Below the pieces are notes generated by a model, which had not been told where the DNA came from, searched no databases, and saw only the letters and a list, made by a program, of their open reading frames with translations. A stretch of DNA of 64,000 bases from Pseudomonas frederiksbergensis (GTDB lineage: Bacteria; Pseudomonadota; Gammaproteobacteria; Pseudomonadales; Pseudomonadaceae), in assembly GCF_003732275.1 (NCBI RefSeq), contig NZ_MOBM01000039.1, positions 923,013-987,012 of the forward strand. Direction: 5' to 3'. Below, in pieces: positions 8,431 through 17,212 of this stretch. The translations under genes and the position numbers were made by a program. Numbering within the stretch: position 1 is the first letter of the stretch; each line of letters starts with the position of its first letter.

Positions 8431-8720
8431 AGGTGCATCCGCAAGAAACTGGTTGGCTGTCAGGCCGCCTTCGCGGGCAAGCCTCGCTCCTACAAGTGGG
8501 GAGGCGTATGTCTGAGAGAGATTGGTCGGTTGTCAGGCCGTCTTCGCGGGCAAGCCCGCTCCCACAGTTGGACCGTGTGCATCTGCAAGGGATTGGTCGG
8601 CTGTCAGGCCGCCATCGCGAGCAGGCTCGCTCCCACAGTTGAATCGTGTACATCTGCGAGGGATTGGTCGGCTGTCAGGCCGCCTTCGCGAGCAAGCCCG
8701 CTCCCACAGTGGAGCGGCGT
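8431..8720. repeat. Tandem array of four REP-containing units
   Basis: Four direct repeats with a 71-73-bp period. Each unit has GGTCGGCTGTCAGGCCGCC, then one REP palindrome (TTCGCGAGCAAGCCCGCTCCCACA), then a short TGCATCTGCAAGGGATT-like linker. The first unit is the most diverged. There are no CRISPR-like variable spacers; linker and REP repeat together. Confidence 0.9.
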
Positions 8721-8739
8721 ACACCCGCCCCTCACCACT

Positions 8740-9105
8740 CAACAGGCCGAGCGTTAGCTCGCCTGCCGCTTTTGATCTTGATCTGCCCGCCCCTTCGGGA
8801 GGCTGAGCGGAGGTGTTCATCTGGGGATTGGCGCGCAGCGCCGTTTGACGCAGTCGAACCCATCGCATATAGGTCGTAGCGAAGCAGACCGTAGGGCGAT
8901 GCCCCCAGATGGATACCGGAGCGAAGGAACGCCGAGCCTCAGCGAGGGGCCGGACGCTTGGGGCGAGACCTTTTGGTTCCTTTTGGGGCGTTTGCCAAAA
9001 GGGACTCGCCGTAAGGGCGAAACCATTAGCCGCCATTACCACAGCAACGGATATGTACCCCACCAACCAAGAGCATGGTCGGCCCGAAGGCCGCCAAGAA
9101 ACAAG
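8740..9105. other. Gene-free repeat-like element of unknown function
   Basis: About 360 bp between the REP array and the mexK stop, with no credible gene. It contains GC-rich short palindromes, a CCTTTTGG / CCAAAAGG stem (8979-9002) and the string GCCAAAAGGGACTCGCCGTAAGG. I recognise similar strings as recurring between genes in Pseudomonas genomes (memory, not a search). Whether it is a transcribed RNA, a non-autonomous mobile element or decayed sequence is unresolved. Confidence 0.5.
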
Positions 9106-9108
9106 GAC

Positions 9109-12100
9109 TCACACGACCTCTTTCTTGACCCTGAACCAAGCCGCATACAACGCCGGCAAAAACAGCAACGTCAATGCTGTCGCCACAATCAGCCCGCCCA
9201 TGATCGCCACCGCCATCGGCCCGAAAAACACACTGCGTGACAATGGAATCATCGCCAACACCGCCGCCAACGCCGTCAGCACAATCGGTCGGAACCGCCG
9301 CACCGTCGCCTCGATAATCGCCTGCCAAGGCTTGAGCCCGGCAGCGATATCCTGCTCAATCTGATCCACCAGAATCACCGAGTTACGCATGATCATCCCG
9401 GACAAGGCGATCGTCCCGAGCATCGCCACAAAACCGAACGGCTGGCGGAACACCATCAGAAACAGCGTCACACCAATCAGCCCCAGTGGCGCGGTCAGAA
9501 ACACCATCACCGTGCGTGAGAAACTGCGCAATTGCAGCATCAGCAACGTCAGCACCACCACGATAAACAGTGGTACGCCGGCCTTCACCGAGTTCTGCCC
9601 GCGCGCCGAGTCTTCCACCGTACCGCCGACGTCCAGCAGGTAGCCGTCAGGCAATTCGGCACGTATCGGATCAAGGGTCGGCATGATCTGCTGCACCAGT
9701 GTCGCTGGTTGTTCCTTGCCATAGATGTCGGCGCGAACCGTCACGTTGGGCAGGCGGTTACGGTGCCAGATGATGCCTTCCTCAAAGCCGTACTCCAGCG
9801 TCGCAATCTGCGACAGCGCCACGCTGCGACCATTGTCAGTCGGCACAGCCAGGCTTGGCAGCAACGCCAATTCGGTGCGCTCATGCACCGTGCCGCGCAG
9901 CAGGATCTCGATCAACTCGTTATCTTCGCGGAACTGGCTGACGCTGGCACCGGTCAGCGAGCTTCGCAGGAACCCCGAAAGATTTGCCGTGCTCACACCC
10001 AGCGCCCGCGCGCGGTCCTGATCGACGTTCAGGTAAACGACTTTGCTCGGCTCTTCCCAGTCCAGATGCACGTTGGCCACGTGTGGGTTCTCGCGAACCT
10101 TGGCCGCTACTTTACGGGCCAATGCGCGGACTTCCTCGATGTGCTCACCGGTCACCCGGAACTGCACCGGATAGCCAACCGGGGGACCGTTCTCCAGCCG
10201 CGTGACCCGCGAGCGCAAGGCCGGGAATTGTTCGTTGAGGGTTTCGATCAGCCAGGTGCGCAGGGTTTCGCGATCCTCGATGGTTTTGGCCAGGACGACA
10301 AACTGCGCGAAGCTCGCTGCCGGAAGTTGCTGATCCAGCGGCAGGTAGAAACGCGGCGAACCGGTGCCGACGTAAGCCACGTAGTTGTCGATCCCGGCGT
10401 GATCCTTGAGCAGACCTTCGAGGCGTTTGACCTCCTCAGCGGTGTTGCTCAAAGACGCCCCTTCGGCCAGTTTCAGATCGACCATCAACTCCAGTCGCCC
10501 CGAAGCCGGGAAGAACTGCTGCGGCACGAAACGAAACAGCACCACTGACGCGACAAACATCACGATGGTCAGGACGATCACCGTTTTGCGTCGGCGCACG
10601 CACCATTCCACCAGCCGTCTGACACGCTGGTAGAACGGCGTGCCATAAGGGTCGGGGTGGCCGTCGCCGGTGCCGTGTTTGGCGGCGTGAATTTTCGCCA
10701 GATCCGGCAGGAGTTTTTCCCCCAGATAAGGCACAAAGACTACGGCGGCAATCCACGATGCCAGCAGCGCGATGGTCACCACCTGGAAGATCGAACGGGT
10801 GTATTCGCCGGTGCCCGATTGCGCGGTGGCAATCGGCAGGAAACCGGCAGCGGTGATCAACGTACCGGTGAGCATCGGGAACGCGGTGCTGGTCCAGGCA
10901 TAGCTGGCGGCTTTGACCCGGTCGAAGCCCTGCTCCATTTTGATCGCCATCATTTCCACAGCGATGATCGCGTCGTCCACCAGCAACCCCAGAGCCAGTA
11001 CCAGCGCGCCGAGGGAAATCTTGTGCAGGCCGATGCCAAGGTAGTACATGCAGGCGAAGGTCATCGCCAACACCAGCGGAATCGCCAGCGCCACGACCAT
11101 GCCGGTGCGCACACCGAGGGAGAAGAAGCTCACCAGCAATACAATCGCCAGCGCCTCCACCAGCACCTGAACAAACTCGCCGACACCGGTTTTCACCGCG
11201 GCGGGCTGATCGGACACCTTACGCAGCTGCATGCCGGCCGGGAGGTTTTTCTGGATCCGGGCGAATTCGACTTCCAGCGCTTTGCCCAGAATCAGAATGT
11301 CGCCACCGCTTTTCATGGCCACCGCCAAGCCGATGGCGTCTTCAGCCATGAAGCGCATGCGCGGCGCCGGTGGATCGTTGAAGCCACGACGAACGTTCGC
11401 CACATCGGCGATGCGGAACGTGCGATCACCAACGCGGATCGGGAAATTCTTGATCTCGTCGACCGTCTGAAAATTCCCCGAAACCCGTAGCTGTAAACGC
11501 TCACTGGTGGTTTCGAAGAAACCTGCGGTGGACATCGCGTTCTGCTCTTCAAGCGCCTGCTGCACCACCGCCAACGGCAACCCGAGGGTGGCCAGTTTGA
11601 CGTTGGAGAGCTCGATCCAGATCTTCTCGTCCTGCAGCCCGAGCAGATCGACCTTGCCCACATCCTTGACCCGTTGCAGTTGAATCTGGATGCGGTCGGC
11701 GTAGTCCTTGAGCACCGCGTAATCAAAACCTTCGCCGGTCAGGGCGTAGATGTTGCCGAAGGTGGTGCCGAATTCATCGTTGAAGAAAGGCCCCTGGATG
11801 CCCGGTGGCAGGGTGTGGCGAATGTCGCTGATCTTCTTGCGGACTTGATACCAGAGCTCCGGAATCTCTACCGAGTGCATCGAATCTCGAGCAACGAACG
11901 TGACCTGAGATTCGCCCGGACGGGAGAACGAAGCGATCCGTTCGTACTCGCCGGTTTCCATCAGTTTCTTTTCAATACGCTCGGTAACCTGGCGCGATAC
12001 TTCCTCGGCCGTGGCACCCGGCCAGTTGGTGCGAATCACCATGGCCTTGAAGGTGAACGGGGGGTCTTCACTTTGGCCGAGCTTGGTGTAGGACAACGCG

Positions 12101-12180
12101 CCGACGACGGCCAGCAAGAGCATCAGGAACAGTACGATCTGGCGGTTGCGCAGCGCCCATTCGGAAAGATTGAAACCCAT
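9109..12180 (-). CDS. mexK: RND efflux transporter permease, MexK type
   Basis: 1023-residue inner-membrane resistance-nodulation-division pump using the proton gradient to export drugs. It has the RND layout: TM1 (residues 13-30), a large periplasmic porter loop, TM2-6 with the proton-relay pair in LLVDDAIIAVEMM, a second porter loop, and the C-terminal TM cluster (GTIALSGMIMRNSVILVDQIEQD). Six nucleotides separate it from the adaptor gene stop. Length, the divergent TetR gene and neighbours (plsB upstream, rsmJ downstream) match the P. aeruginosa mexL-mexJK locus (MexJK exports triclosan and erythromycin there). No outer-membrane factor gene is present, as for MexJK, which borrows OprM or OpmH. 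Confidence 0.88.
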   Translation of the reverse strand: MGFNLSEWALRNRQIVLFLMLLLAVVGALSYTKLGQSEDPPFTFKAMVIRTNWPGATAEEVSRQVTERIEKKLMETGEYERIASFSRPGESQVTFVARDSMHSVEIPELWYQVRKKISDIRHTLPPGIQGPFFNDEFGTTFGNIYALTGEGFDYAVLKDYADRIQIQLQRVKDVGKVDLLGLQDEKIWIELSNVKLATLGLPLAVVQQALEEQNAMSTAGFFETTSERLQLRVSGNFQTVDEIKNFPIRVGDRTFRIADVANVRRGFNDPPAPRMRFMAEDAIGLAVAMKSGGDILILGKALEVEFARIQKNLPAGMQLRKVSDQPAAVKTGVGEFVQVLVEALAIVLLVSFFSLGVRTGMVVALAIPLVLAMTFACMYYLGIGLHKISLGALVLALGLLVDDAIIAVEMMAIKMEQGFDRVKAASYAWTSTAFPMLTGTLITAAGFLPIATAQSGTGEYTRSIFQVVTIALLASWIAAVVFVPYLGEKLLPDLAKIHAAKHGTGDGHPDPYGTPFYQRVRRLVEWCVRRRKTVIVLTIVMFVASVVLFRFVPQQFFPASGRLELMVDLKLAEGASLSNTAEEVKRLEGLLKDHAGIDNYVAYVGTGSPRFYLPLDQQLPAASFAQFVVLAKTIEDRETLRTWLIETLNEQFPALRSRVTRLENGPPVGYPVQFRVTGEHIEEVRALARKVAAKVRENPHVANVHLDWEEPSKVVYLNVDQDRARALGVSTANLSGFLRSSLTGASVSQFREDNELIEILLRGTVHERTELALLPSLAVPTDNGRSVALSQIATLEYGFEEGIIWHRNRLPNVTVRADIYGKEQPATLVQQIMPTLDPIRAELPDGYLLDVGGTVEDSARGQNSVKAGVPLFIVVVLTLLMLQLRSFSRTVMVFLTAPLGLIGVTLFLMVFRQPFGFVAMLGTIALSGMIMRNSVILVDQIEQDIAAGLKPWQAIIEATVRRFRPIVLTALAAVLAMIPLSRSVFFGPMAVAIMGGLIVATALTLLFLPALYAAWFRVKKEVV

Positions 12181-12186
12181 CGGGGA

Positions 12187-13287
12187 TTACTCCTTGTGCG
12201 CCAGATTGACCACGCGGTTGGAGCGATCCACCGGGCGCACTTGCTGCCCGTCGTGAAGCACATGAACACCGGCGGCCACCACCCAATCGCTGGCGTTCAG
12301 GCCTTCGAGCACCGGCACGGTTTTCTCGCCGAATGCACCGACCCGCACCGGGGCTTTTTTCAAGGTGTTGTTGGCGCCGACCACCCACACATAAGTGGCA
12401 CCGTTTTCCGCGGTGACCGCCGACAGCGGCACCGACAACGACACCACATCGGCGGTCTGGATGAACACCCGGGCGCTCTGGCCGAGTTCGGCGGGAACCT
12501 TGCCGGCGGTAAATGCAATGCGGGCGGCGAAGGTGCGGGATTTCGGATCGGCCGCAGGCGACAGTTCACGGATGCGCCCGGGGAAACGTTGATCGGGTTG
12601 GGTCCAGAGTTCTACCGAGACCGGTTGGCCGACCTTGAAACGACCGAAGCTCTGCTCCGGCAGGCTGATCAACACTTCGCGCTCGCCATCGGTGGCAAGG
12701 GTAAACACGGTTTGCCCGGCCGCCACCACTTGCCCGACTTCAACCGCACGTTTGGCCACCACGCCATCCTGGGGCGCACGCAGTACCGCGTAGCTGGCCT
12801 GATTGGTCGATACGTTGAATTCGGCTTTGATTTGCTTGAGACGTGCTTCACCGGAGCGGTAGAGGTTTTCCGCATTGTCGTACTGCGAACGGCTGACCAT
12901 CTGCCGCTCCATCAGGGTCTTGTAGCGATCACGTTCGGCGCGCACCAGGCTCAGGTTGGCTTCGGCGGCCGCGACCTGGGCACGGGTGGCTTCCAGTTGC
13001 AGGCGCACGTCCTGAGGATCGAGTTCCGCCAGAGGCTGGTCAGCCTTGACCCGCTGGCCTTCCTCGACCAGTCGTCGGCTGACTTTACCGCCAATGCGAA
13101 AGGCCAGATCCGGCTCATAGCGCGCGCGGACTTCACCGGGATAACTTTCCATGGCCTGAGCCGAAGGCTCTGGCTGTACGACCATGGCCGGGCGGACGGT
13201 GACTTGAGGCGCCTCTTCATGGCCACACGCAGACAATAAAAAAGCCAGACTGACCGGCAATGCGAGGGGCAAGGCATAGCGGAACAT
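12187..13287 (-). CDS. mexJ: RND periplasmic adaptor lipoprotein, MexJ type
   Basis: 366-residue membrane fusion protein linking the pump to an outer-membrane channel. It has a lipoprotein signal with lipobox LLSAC (Cys about residue 21), a lipoyl half-motif (GGKVSRRLVEEGQRV), an alpha-hairpin coiled coil (residues about 95-145), the second lipoyl half (LRAPQDGVVAKRAVEVGQVV), then beta-barrel and membrane-proximal domains. It is the first gene of the mexJK operon and is divergent from mexL across a 93-bp gap with an operator-like palindrome. Confidence 0.9.
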   Translation of the reverse strand: MFRYALPLALPVSLAFLLSACGHEEAPQVTVRPAMVVQPEPSAQAMESYPGEVRARYEPDLAFRIGGKVSRRLVEEGQRVKADQPLAELDPQDVRLQLEATRAQVAAAEANLSLVRAERDRYKTLMERQMVSRSQYDNAENLYRSGEARLKQIKAEFNVSTNQASYAVLRAPQDGVVAKRAVEVGQVVAAGQTVFTLATDGEREVLISLPEQSFGRFKVGQPVSVELWTQPDQRFPGRIRELSPAADPKSRTFAARIAFTAGKVPAELGQSARVFIQTADVVSLSVPLSAVTAENGATYVWVVGANNTLKKAPVRVGAFGEKTVPVLEGLNASDWVVAAGVHVLHDGQQVRPVDRSNRVVNLAHKE

Positions 13288-13324
13288 GGAGAAGGACCTT
13301 TCGCTAATGGTGCTTGGAATAATT

Positions 13325-13338
13325 ATACTGGCCAGTAT
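13325..13338. promoter_or_regulatory. Probable MexL operator
   Basis: A perfect 14-bp palindrome, ATACTGG|CCAGTAT, between divergent mexJ and mexL. A degenerate second copy (CCAGTCCAGTAT, 13358-13369) lies 20 bp further toward mexL. The position suits a TetR repressor controlling both genes. Confidence 0.65.
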
Positions 13339-13380
13339 GTTATTAATAGCAAACTCACCAGTCCAGTATTAAAGCGAAGA

Positions 13381-14025
13381 ATGTCGAACAATCTTTCAAC
13401 ACCCAGTGGTCCGGGCCGTCCCAAGGATCTGGCCAAGCGCCAGGCCATCCTCGACGCGGCGAAAATCCTGTTTCTGAGTAAGGGATACGCGAACACCAGC
13501 ATGGATGCCGTGGCGGCCGAGGCCGGCGTGTCCAAGCTGACGGTCTACAGCCATTTCAATGACAAAGAGACGCTGTTTGCCGCCGCGGTGATGGCCAAGT
13601 GCGAGGAGCAACTGCCAACGCTGTTTTTTGAATTGCCGGACGGCATTGCCGTGGAAACCGTGCTGCTGAACATCGCACGCGGTTTTCATCAGCTGATCAA
13701 CAGCGACGAATCGGTGAACCTGCACCGGTTGATGGCGACGCTGGGCAGCCAGGACCCGAAACTCTCGCTGATCTTCTTCGAAGCCGGACCAGAGCGCATG
13801 TTGCACGGCATGGAGCGGTTGCTGACCAAGGTCGATCAGAGTGGCACGTTGAGCATCGATAAGCCGCGCAATGCCGCCGAACACTTTTTCTGCCTGCTCA
13901 AGGGAGCGGGGAATTTCCGGTTGCTGTATGGCTGCGGCGAGCCGGTGACCGGGGATGCCGCTGAAGCCCATGTACAGGAAGTGGTGGAGTTGTTTATGCG
14001 GGCTTATCGGCCGGAGTCGGTCTGA
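13381..14025 (+). CDS. mexL: TetR-family repressor, MexL type
   Basis: 214 residues. The N-terminal helix-turn-helix (residues about 14-60) reads RQAILDAAKILFLSKGYA...TSMDAVAAEAGVSKLTVYSHF, a standard TetR DNA-binding domain. The C-terminal half is the ligand/dimerisation domain, resembling the AcrR/MexL class. It is divergent from mexJ. By analogy with P. aeruginosa MexL it should repress mexJK and itself. Inducer unknown. Confidence 0.88.
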   Translation: MSNNLSTPSGPGRPKDLAKRQAILDAAKILFLSKGYANTSMDAVAAEAGVSKLTVYSHFNDKETLFAAAVMAKCEEQLPTLFFELPDGIAVETVLLNIARGFHQLINSDESVNLHRLMATLGSQDPKLSLIFFEAGPERMLHGMERLLTKVDQSGTLSIDKPRNAAEHFFCLLKGAGNFRLLYGCGEPVTGDAAEAHVQEVVELFMRAYRPESV

Positions 14026-14051
14026 TAAATTGAGGTGTCTGCGCTGACGCC

Positions 14052-14145
14052 TTCGCGAGCAAGCCCGCTCCCACATTGGACCTTTGTCGGTCACAGATTT
14101 TGTGTACACCGGAGATCCAATGTGGGAGCGAGCCTGCTCGCGATG
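14052..14145. repeat. REP pair, outward-facing
   Basis: Two REP copies in the orientation opposite to the 1.6-kb element (TTCGCGAGCAAGCCCGCTCCCACA ... TGTGGGAGCGAGCCTGCTCGCGA) with a ~45-nt centre. They lie between the convergent mexL and rsmJ genes. Confidence 0.85.
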
Positions 14146-14159
14146 GGGGCGACGCGGTC

Positions 14160-14942
14160 TTAAGGCTTGAGCGCTTTCTTCGGATAAATGTCATATCGGC
14201 TGGATTTGCCATCCAGCGCATGACTCGGCTTCGGCCCGTCGATGCACGGCGCCTTGCGTGGGCGTTTGACCACCACCCGGTGACTGGCCAGGGCCAACGC
14301 CGCTTCGAGCAATGCCGGCGCATCCGGGTCATCGCCTACCAGCGGCCGGAACAGGCGCATTTCCTTCTTCACCAACGCGGTTTTCTCGCGATGGGGGAAC
14401 ATCGGGTCGAGGTAGATCACCTGCGGTGGCTCGCCTTCCCAGTTGCGCATCACCTCGATCGAATTGCCCTTGAGCAAACGCATCCGCGCCACAATCGGCG
14501 CCACGTCGAAATCTTCTGCGCCGCGCGCCAGGCCATCTTCAAGCAACGCGCCGATCAGCGGCTGGCGCTCGATCAGGCTCATCTCGCAGCCCAGGCTGGC
14601 CAGCACGAACGCGTCCTTGCCCAACCCCGCCGTGGCGTCCAGCACGCGCGGGCGCACGCCTTGGGCGATGCCGACGGCCTTGGCGATCATCTGACCGCTG
14701 CCGCCGCCGTACAACCGACGATGGGCCGCGCCACCCTCGACAAAATCCACCCGCACCGGTCCCGGTGCGTCCGGCCCCAGTTGTTGCAGCTGCAACCCCT
14801 GCTCGCCCACCTGCAAGGCAAACTCGCCGTCATCCACCTGCAACGGCAACCCCAGGCGCTCGGCCCATTGCTCGGCCTGTGGCTGAAAGGTCGTGCCCAA
14901 GGCCTCGACATGGATGCGGCAAGCCGCAGGTTGCTCAATCAT
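14160..14942 (-). CDS. rsmJ: 16S rRNA (guanine-1516-N2)-methyltransferase RsmJ
   Basis: 260 residues of the RsmJ (YhiQ) family, which methylates G1516 of 16S rRNA with SAM. The SAM motif is VLDATAGLGKDAFVLASLG (residues about 112-130), and the catalytic-loop motif YLDPMFP is about residue 175. Family hallmarks YGGGSGQ and VVVKRPRKAP are present. The gene is divergent from the repeat-protein gene at 15035 and convergent with mexL. Confidence 0.93.
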   Translation of the reverse strand: MIEQPAACRIHVEALGTTFQPQAEQWAERLGLPLQVDDGEFALQVGEQGLQLQQLGPDAPGPVRVDFVEGGAAHRRLYGGGSGQMIAKAVGIAQGVRPRVLDATAGLGKDAFVLASLGCEMSLIERQPLIGALLEDGLARGAEDFDVAPIVARMRLLKGNSIEVMRNWEGEPPQVIYLDPMFPHREKTALVKKEMRLFRPLVGDDPDAPALLEAALALASHRVVVKRPRKAPCIDGPKPSHALDGKSSRYDIYPKKALKP

Positions 14943-15034
14943 GGGAAAACACGCTCAAAAATTAATGATCGGCAAAAACGGCCGATAACCAAACTATCGA
15001 GCATTTTGCCAGAGCTGAGCGTCGACCGAGAGAA

Positions 15035-15655
15035 ATGTCAGACATTCAACGCACATCGATAGGTTACATCTCGCCCCACGGCGATTTTGGCCTGCGAAAC
15101 TCCCAAGCACTGAGCGGCGTCAGTCACCTGTGGCAGGATTTTTTTGCCCAGGCCCTGGCCGATCAGTCGGGCGATGTCGTACCGGAGTCTCTCAACTTTC
15201 CGCCGGTCGATCTCGACAGCCCGGTCGAACCGACTGTCGGCAGTGAGTTGCTGGCACACATCATTTCCCAGCGCGAATGTGATGTGATGGAAACACCAGT
15301 CCGCCCCCCAGAGCCGCTATTCCTGCCGATTGCCGAGCTCGAAATGGACCTGGCCGACAAACCGTTCCCGCCGTTCCCGCCGGAAGAAATCGTCGCGCAA
15401 CAGAAACAACAAGACTTCGACAGCGGCTGGGTACGCCCGATCGTGCTCACCGCCGGTCAACCGCTGCCAGAGCCTGGCACCGCACCGCAACCGCGTCCGC
15501 TGCACTTGCCGATCGCCGAGTTCGAACTCGATCTGCTGGACAAACCATTCCCGCCGTTCTCGCCCGAAGAGCTGGTGGAACAACAGAAGCAATTCGATTT
15601 CGATAACGGCTGGGCACGCCCGATCGTTCTGCAGAACCTGCGCATCGCCGCGTAA
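15035..15655 (+). CDS. Protein of unknown function with two 42-residue repeats
   Basis: 206 residues, no signal peptide or membrane helix. The ATG follows CCGAGAGAA. The N-terminal 90 residues are unique (YISPHGDFGLRNSQ, HLWQDFFAQALA). The C-terminal half has two near-identical repeats, residues 97-138 and 158-199, each built as LPIAE-x-E-x-DL-DKPFPPF-PEE-QQKQ-DFD-GW-RPIVL. They are joined by a Pro-rich linker (LPEPGTAPQPRP). I do not recognise the family. The proline and acidic-rich repeats suggest a binding or scaffold role, but that is inference. Confidence 0.85.
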   Translation: MSDIQRTSIGYISPHGDFGLRNSQALSGVSHLWQDFFAQALADQSGDVVPESLNFPPVDLDSPVEPTVGSELLAHIISQRECDVMETPVRPPEPLFLPIAELEMDLADKPFPPFPPEEIVAQQKQQDFDSGWVRPIVLTAGQPLPEPGTAPQPRPLHLPIAEFELDLLDKPFPPFSPEELVEQQKQFDFDNGWARPIVLQNLRIAA

Positions 15656-15658
15656 CCC

Positions 15659-16354
15659 TCAGCGACACCGCCACCACGGCCCGACATCCATATGAAAGTG
15701 ATTGCGATGGGCGGCGTTGTAGTCCGGGCTCAATACCACACTGAACATGTCGCAGGCGCCGTCGCGAACCTGACGGAGAAATCTCGCGTCCTGGTTATCC
15801 TTCGGCCAATCCTTGAGCACGCTGATGAATCGACCGTCCGCCAGCCGGAATCCGCTGATATCCAGTGCATCGGCCGTGGCATGCTGGCTGCGTCTGCCGT
15901 TTTCGCGGCTGTAAACGTTGCGACAGGCGAAGCTGCCGAGATGGTCGACCCGTTTCACAGCCTGCCCGTAGACAGCCTGAGCCGCCGGTTGCAGGGCGTG
16001 GCGCTCGAACAAGGCGAACGCTACCGCCAGGCTGCAACTGGCGAGGAAACTGCTGCTCAGCGCCGCCTCGCCACCTTGCACACGCAAGGTGTTGGTCAAC
16101 GGGCAAGCCGCGTCCGGGCTGTCGGCCTGACGGCTTACACGTAATCCGGAGCTGCTCAGGGCTTGGTCACACAACTGCGGATCATCGCGCAGACGCATCA
16201 GTTTGTAGCGGGTCAGCAGGTTCGGTTCGGCCTTCACGTCCAGCGGCGCCCATGGGTTCCATTGCGGGGGAATGGAAACCCAGCCGCGCCAGACGCTCAA
16301 CCCGACAGCGCCGAAGATCAACAGCACCAGCAACAGCCCCCACCGAAACCGCAT
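15659..16354 (-). CDS. Extensin-like (M15-related) peptidase-fold protein
   Basis: 231 residues. An N-terminal membrane anchor (residues about 5-23, WGLLLVLLIFGAVGLSVW) is followed by a periplasmic domain. The motifs SQHATADALDI (about residue 160) and NHFHMD (about 220) are the conserved metal-ligand sites of the extensin-C family, related to LAS/M15 D-Ala-D-Ala peptidases. A role in peptidoglycan turnover is likely but not proven. Its start is 2 nt after the stop of the PEP-mutase-like gene, so the two are co-transcribed. Confidence 0.85.
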   Translation of the reverse strand: MRFRWGLLLVLLIFGAVGLSVWRGWVSIPPQWNPWAPLDVKAEPNLLTRYKLMRLRDDPQLCDQALSSSGLRVSRQADSPDAACPLTNTLRVQGGEAALSSSFLASCSLAVAFALFERHALQPAAQAVYGQAVKRVDHLGSFACRNVYSRENGRRSQHATADALDISGFRLADGRFISVLKDWPKDNQDARFLRQVRDGACDMFSVVLSPDYNAAHRNHFHMDVGPWWRCR

Positions 16355-16356
16355 CG

Positions 16357-17178
16357 TCAGCTTTTGAACAGTTGATTGGCCTTCTGGAACGGCATCGACC
16401 GGGAGGTAAAGCCGAAGGTCCCGTGTTGCTGGATTTCCTCGGCGGCGCGGAAGAACTCGCCATACGCCGCCAAGGCCAGGGCCGAACCGACGCTGATGCG
16501 TTTGACGCCCATTTCACTCAACTGCTCGACCGTCAGCTTGAGCCCGCCGGACATCAACACATTGACCGGTTTCGGCGCCACGGCGCGGACCACCGCCAAG
16601 ACCTCTTCAGCGCTGCGCAGGCCCGGTGCGTAAAGCACATCGGCCCCCGCCTCGGCGAATGCCTGCAAGCGGCGAATGGTATCGTCGAGGTCAGGATTGC
16701 CGTGCAGAAAGTTCTCGGCACGCGCCGTCAGCACGAAGGAAAAAGGCAAGCTGCGAGCCGCCGCGACGGCCGCTTCGATCCGCGCCACGGCATGCTCGAA
16801 GCAGTAGATCGGACCATCCTCACGCCCGGTGGCATCTTCGATCGAACCACCGACGGCACCAGCCTTGACCACCCGCACAATACTTTGGGCGCAGTCGGCG
16901 GGGGCGTCGGCAAAACCGTTTTCGAGATCCACCGCGACCGGCAGATCGGTGGCCGCGACAATCGCCTCAACGTTCGCCAGGGTCTCGTCGAGCATCAGCC
17001 CACCATCGGGACGGCCCCGGGAAAAAGCGTAACCGGCACTGGTGGTTGCCAACGCCTCAAAGCCAAGGCTGGCGAGCATTTTCGCCGAGCCGGCGTCCCA
17101 AGGGTTGGGAATGACAAAAGCGCCCTCGCGTTCGTGCAGTGCTTTGAACGCCTGGGCTCGAAGGGTTTGCGCATCCAT
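16357..17178 (-). CDS. Isocitrate lyase/PEP mutase superfamily protein
   Basis: 273 residues. The start is the ATG at 17178 behind a CAGGAG-like site; an in-frame extension of 16 residues upstream has no RBS. The fold is the (beta/alpha)8 lyase of the PEP mutase/ICL superfamily: FVIPNPWDAGSAKML near residue 22, SIEDATG near 115 and LTARAENFL near 150. Members include methylisocitrate lyase, oxaloacetate decarboxylase and phosphonopyruvate hydrolase. The ICL KKCGH signature is not seen, so it is not a classical isocitrate lyase. Substrate unknown. Confidence 0.87.
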   Translation of the reverse strand: MDAQTLRAQAFKALHEREGAFVIPNPWDAGSAKMLASLGFEALATTSAGYAFSRGRPDGGLMLDETLANVEAIVAATDLPVAVDLENGFADAPADCAQSIVRVVKAGAVGGSIEDATGREDGPIYCFEHAVARIEAAVAAARSLPFSFVLTARAENFLHGNPDLDDTIRRLQAFAEAGADVLYAPGLRSAEEVLAVVRAVAPKPVNVLMSGGLKLTVEQLSEMGVKRISVGSALALAAYGEFFRAAEEIQQHGTFGFTSRSMPFQKANQLFKS

Positions 17179-17212
17179 TGGCAGGCTCCTGAAAGGGGGG
17201 GAAGAACCCGCT

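Noticed and set aside
8431..8720. Possible CRISPR array
   Set aside because: Repeat and linker are both conserved between units and the units carry REP palindromes; there are no unique spacers and no cas genes.
9109..12180. TriC (TriABC pump) identity for the RND permease
   Set aside because: TriABC has two adaptor genes; only one adaptor and a divergent TetR gene are present, matching MexJK-MexL, also by neighbours.
16357..17178. Classical isocitrate lyase AceA
   Set aside because: Too short (273 aa) and lacks the KKCGH signature; only superfamily membership is supported.
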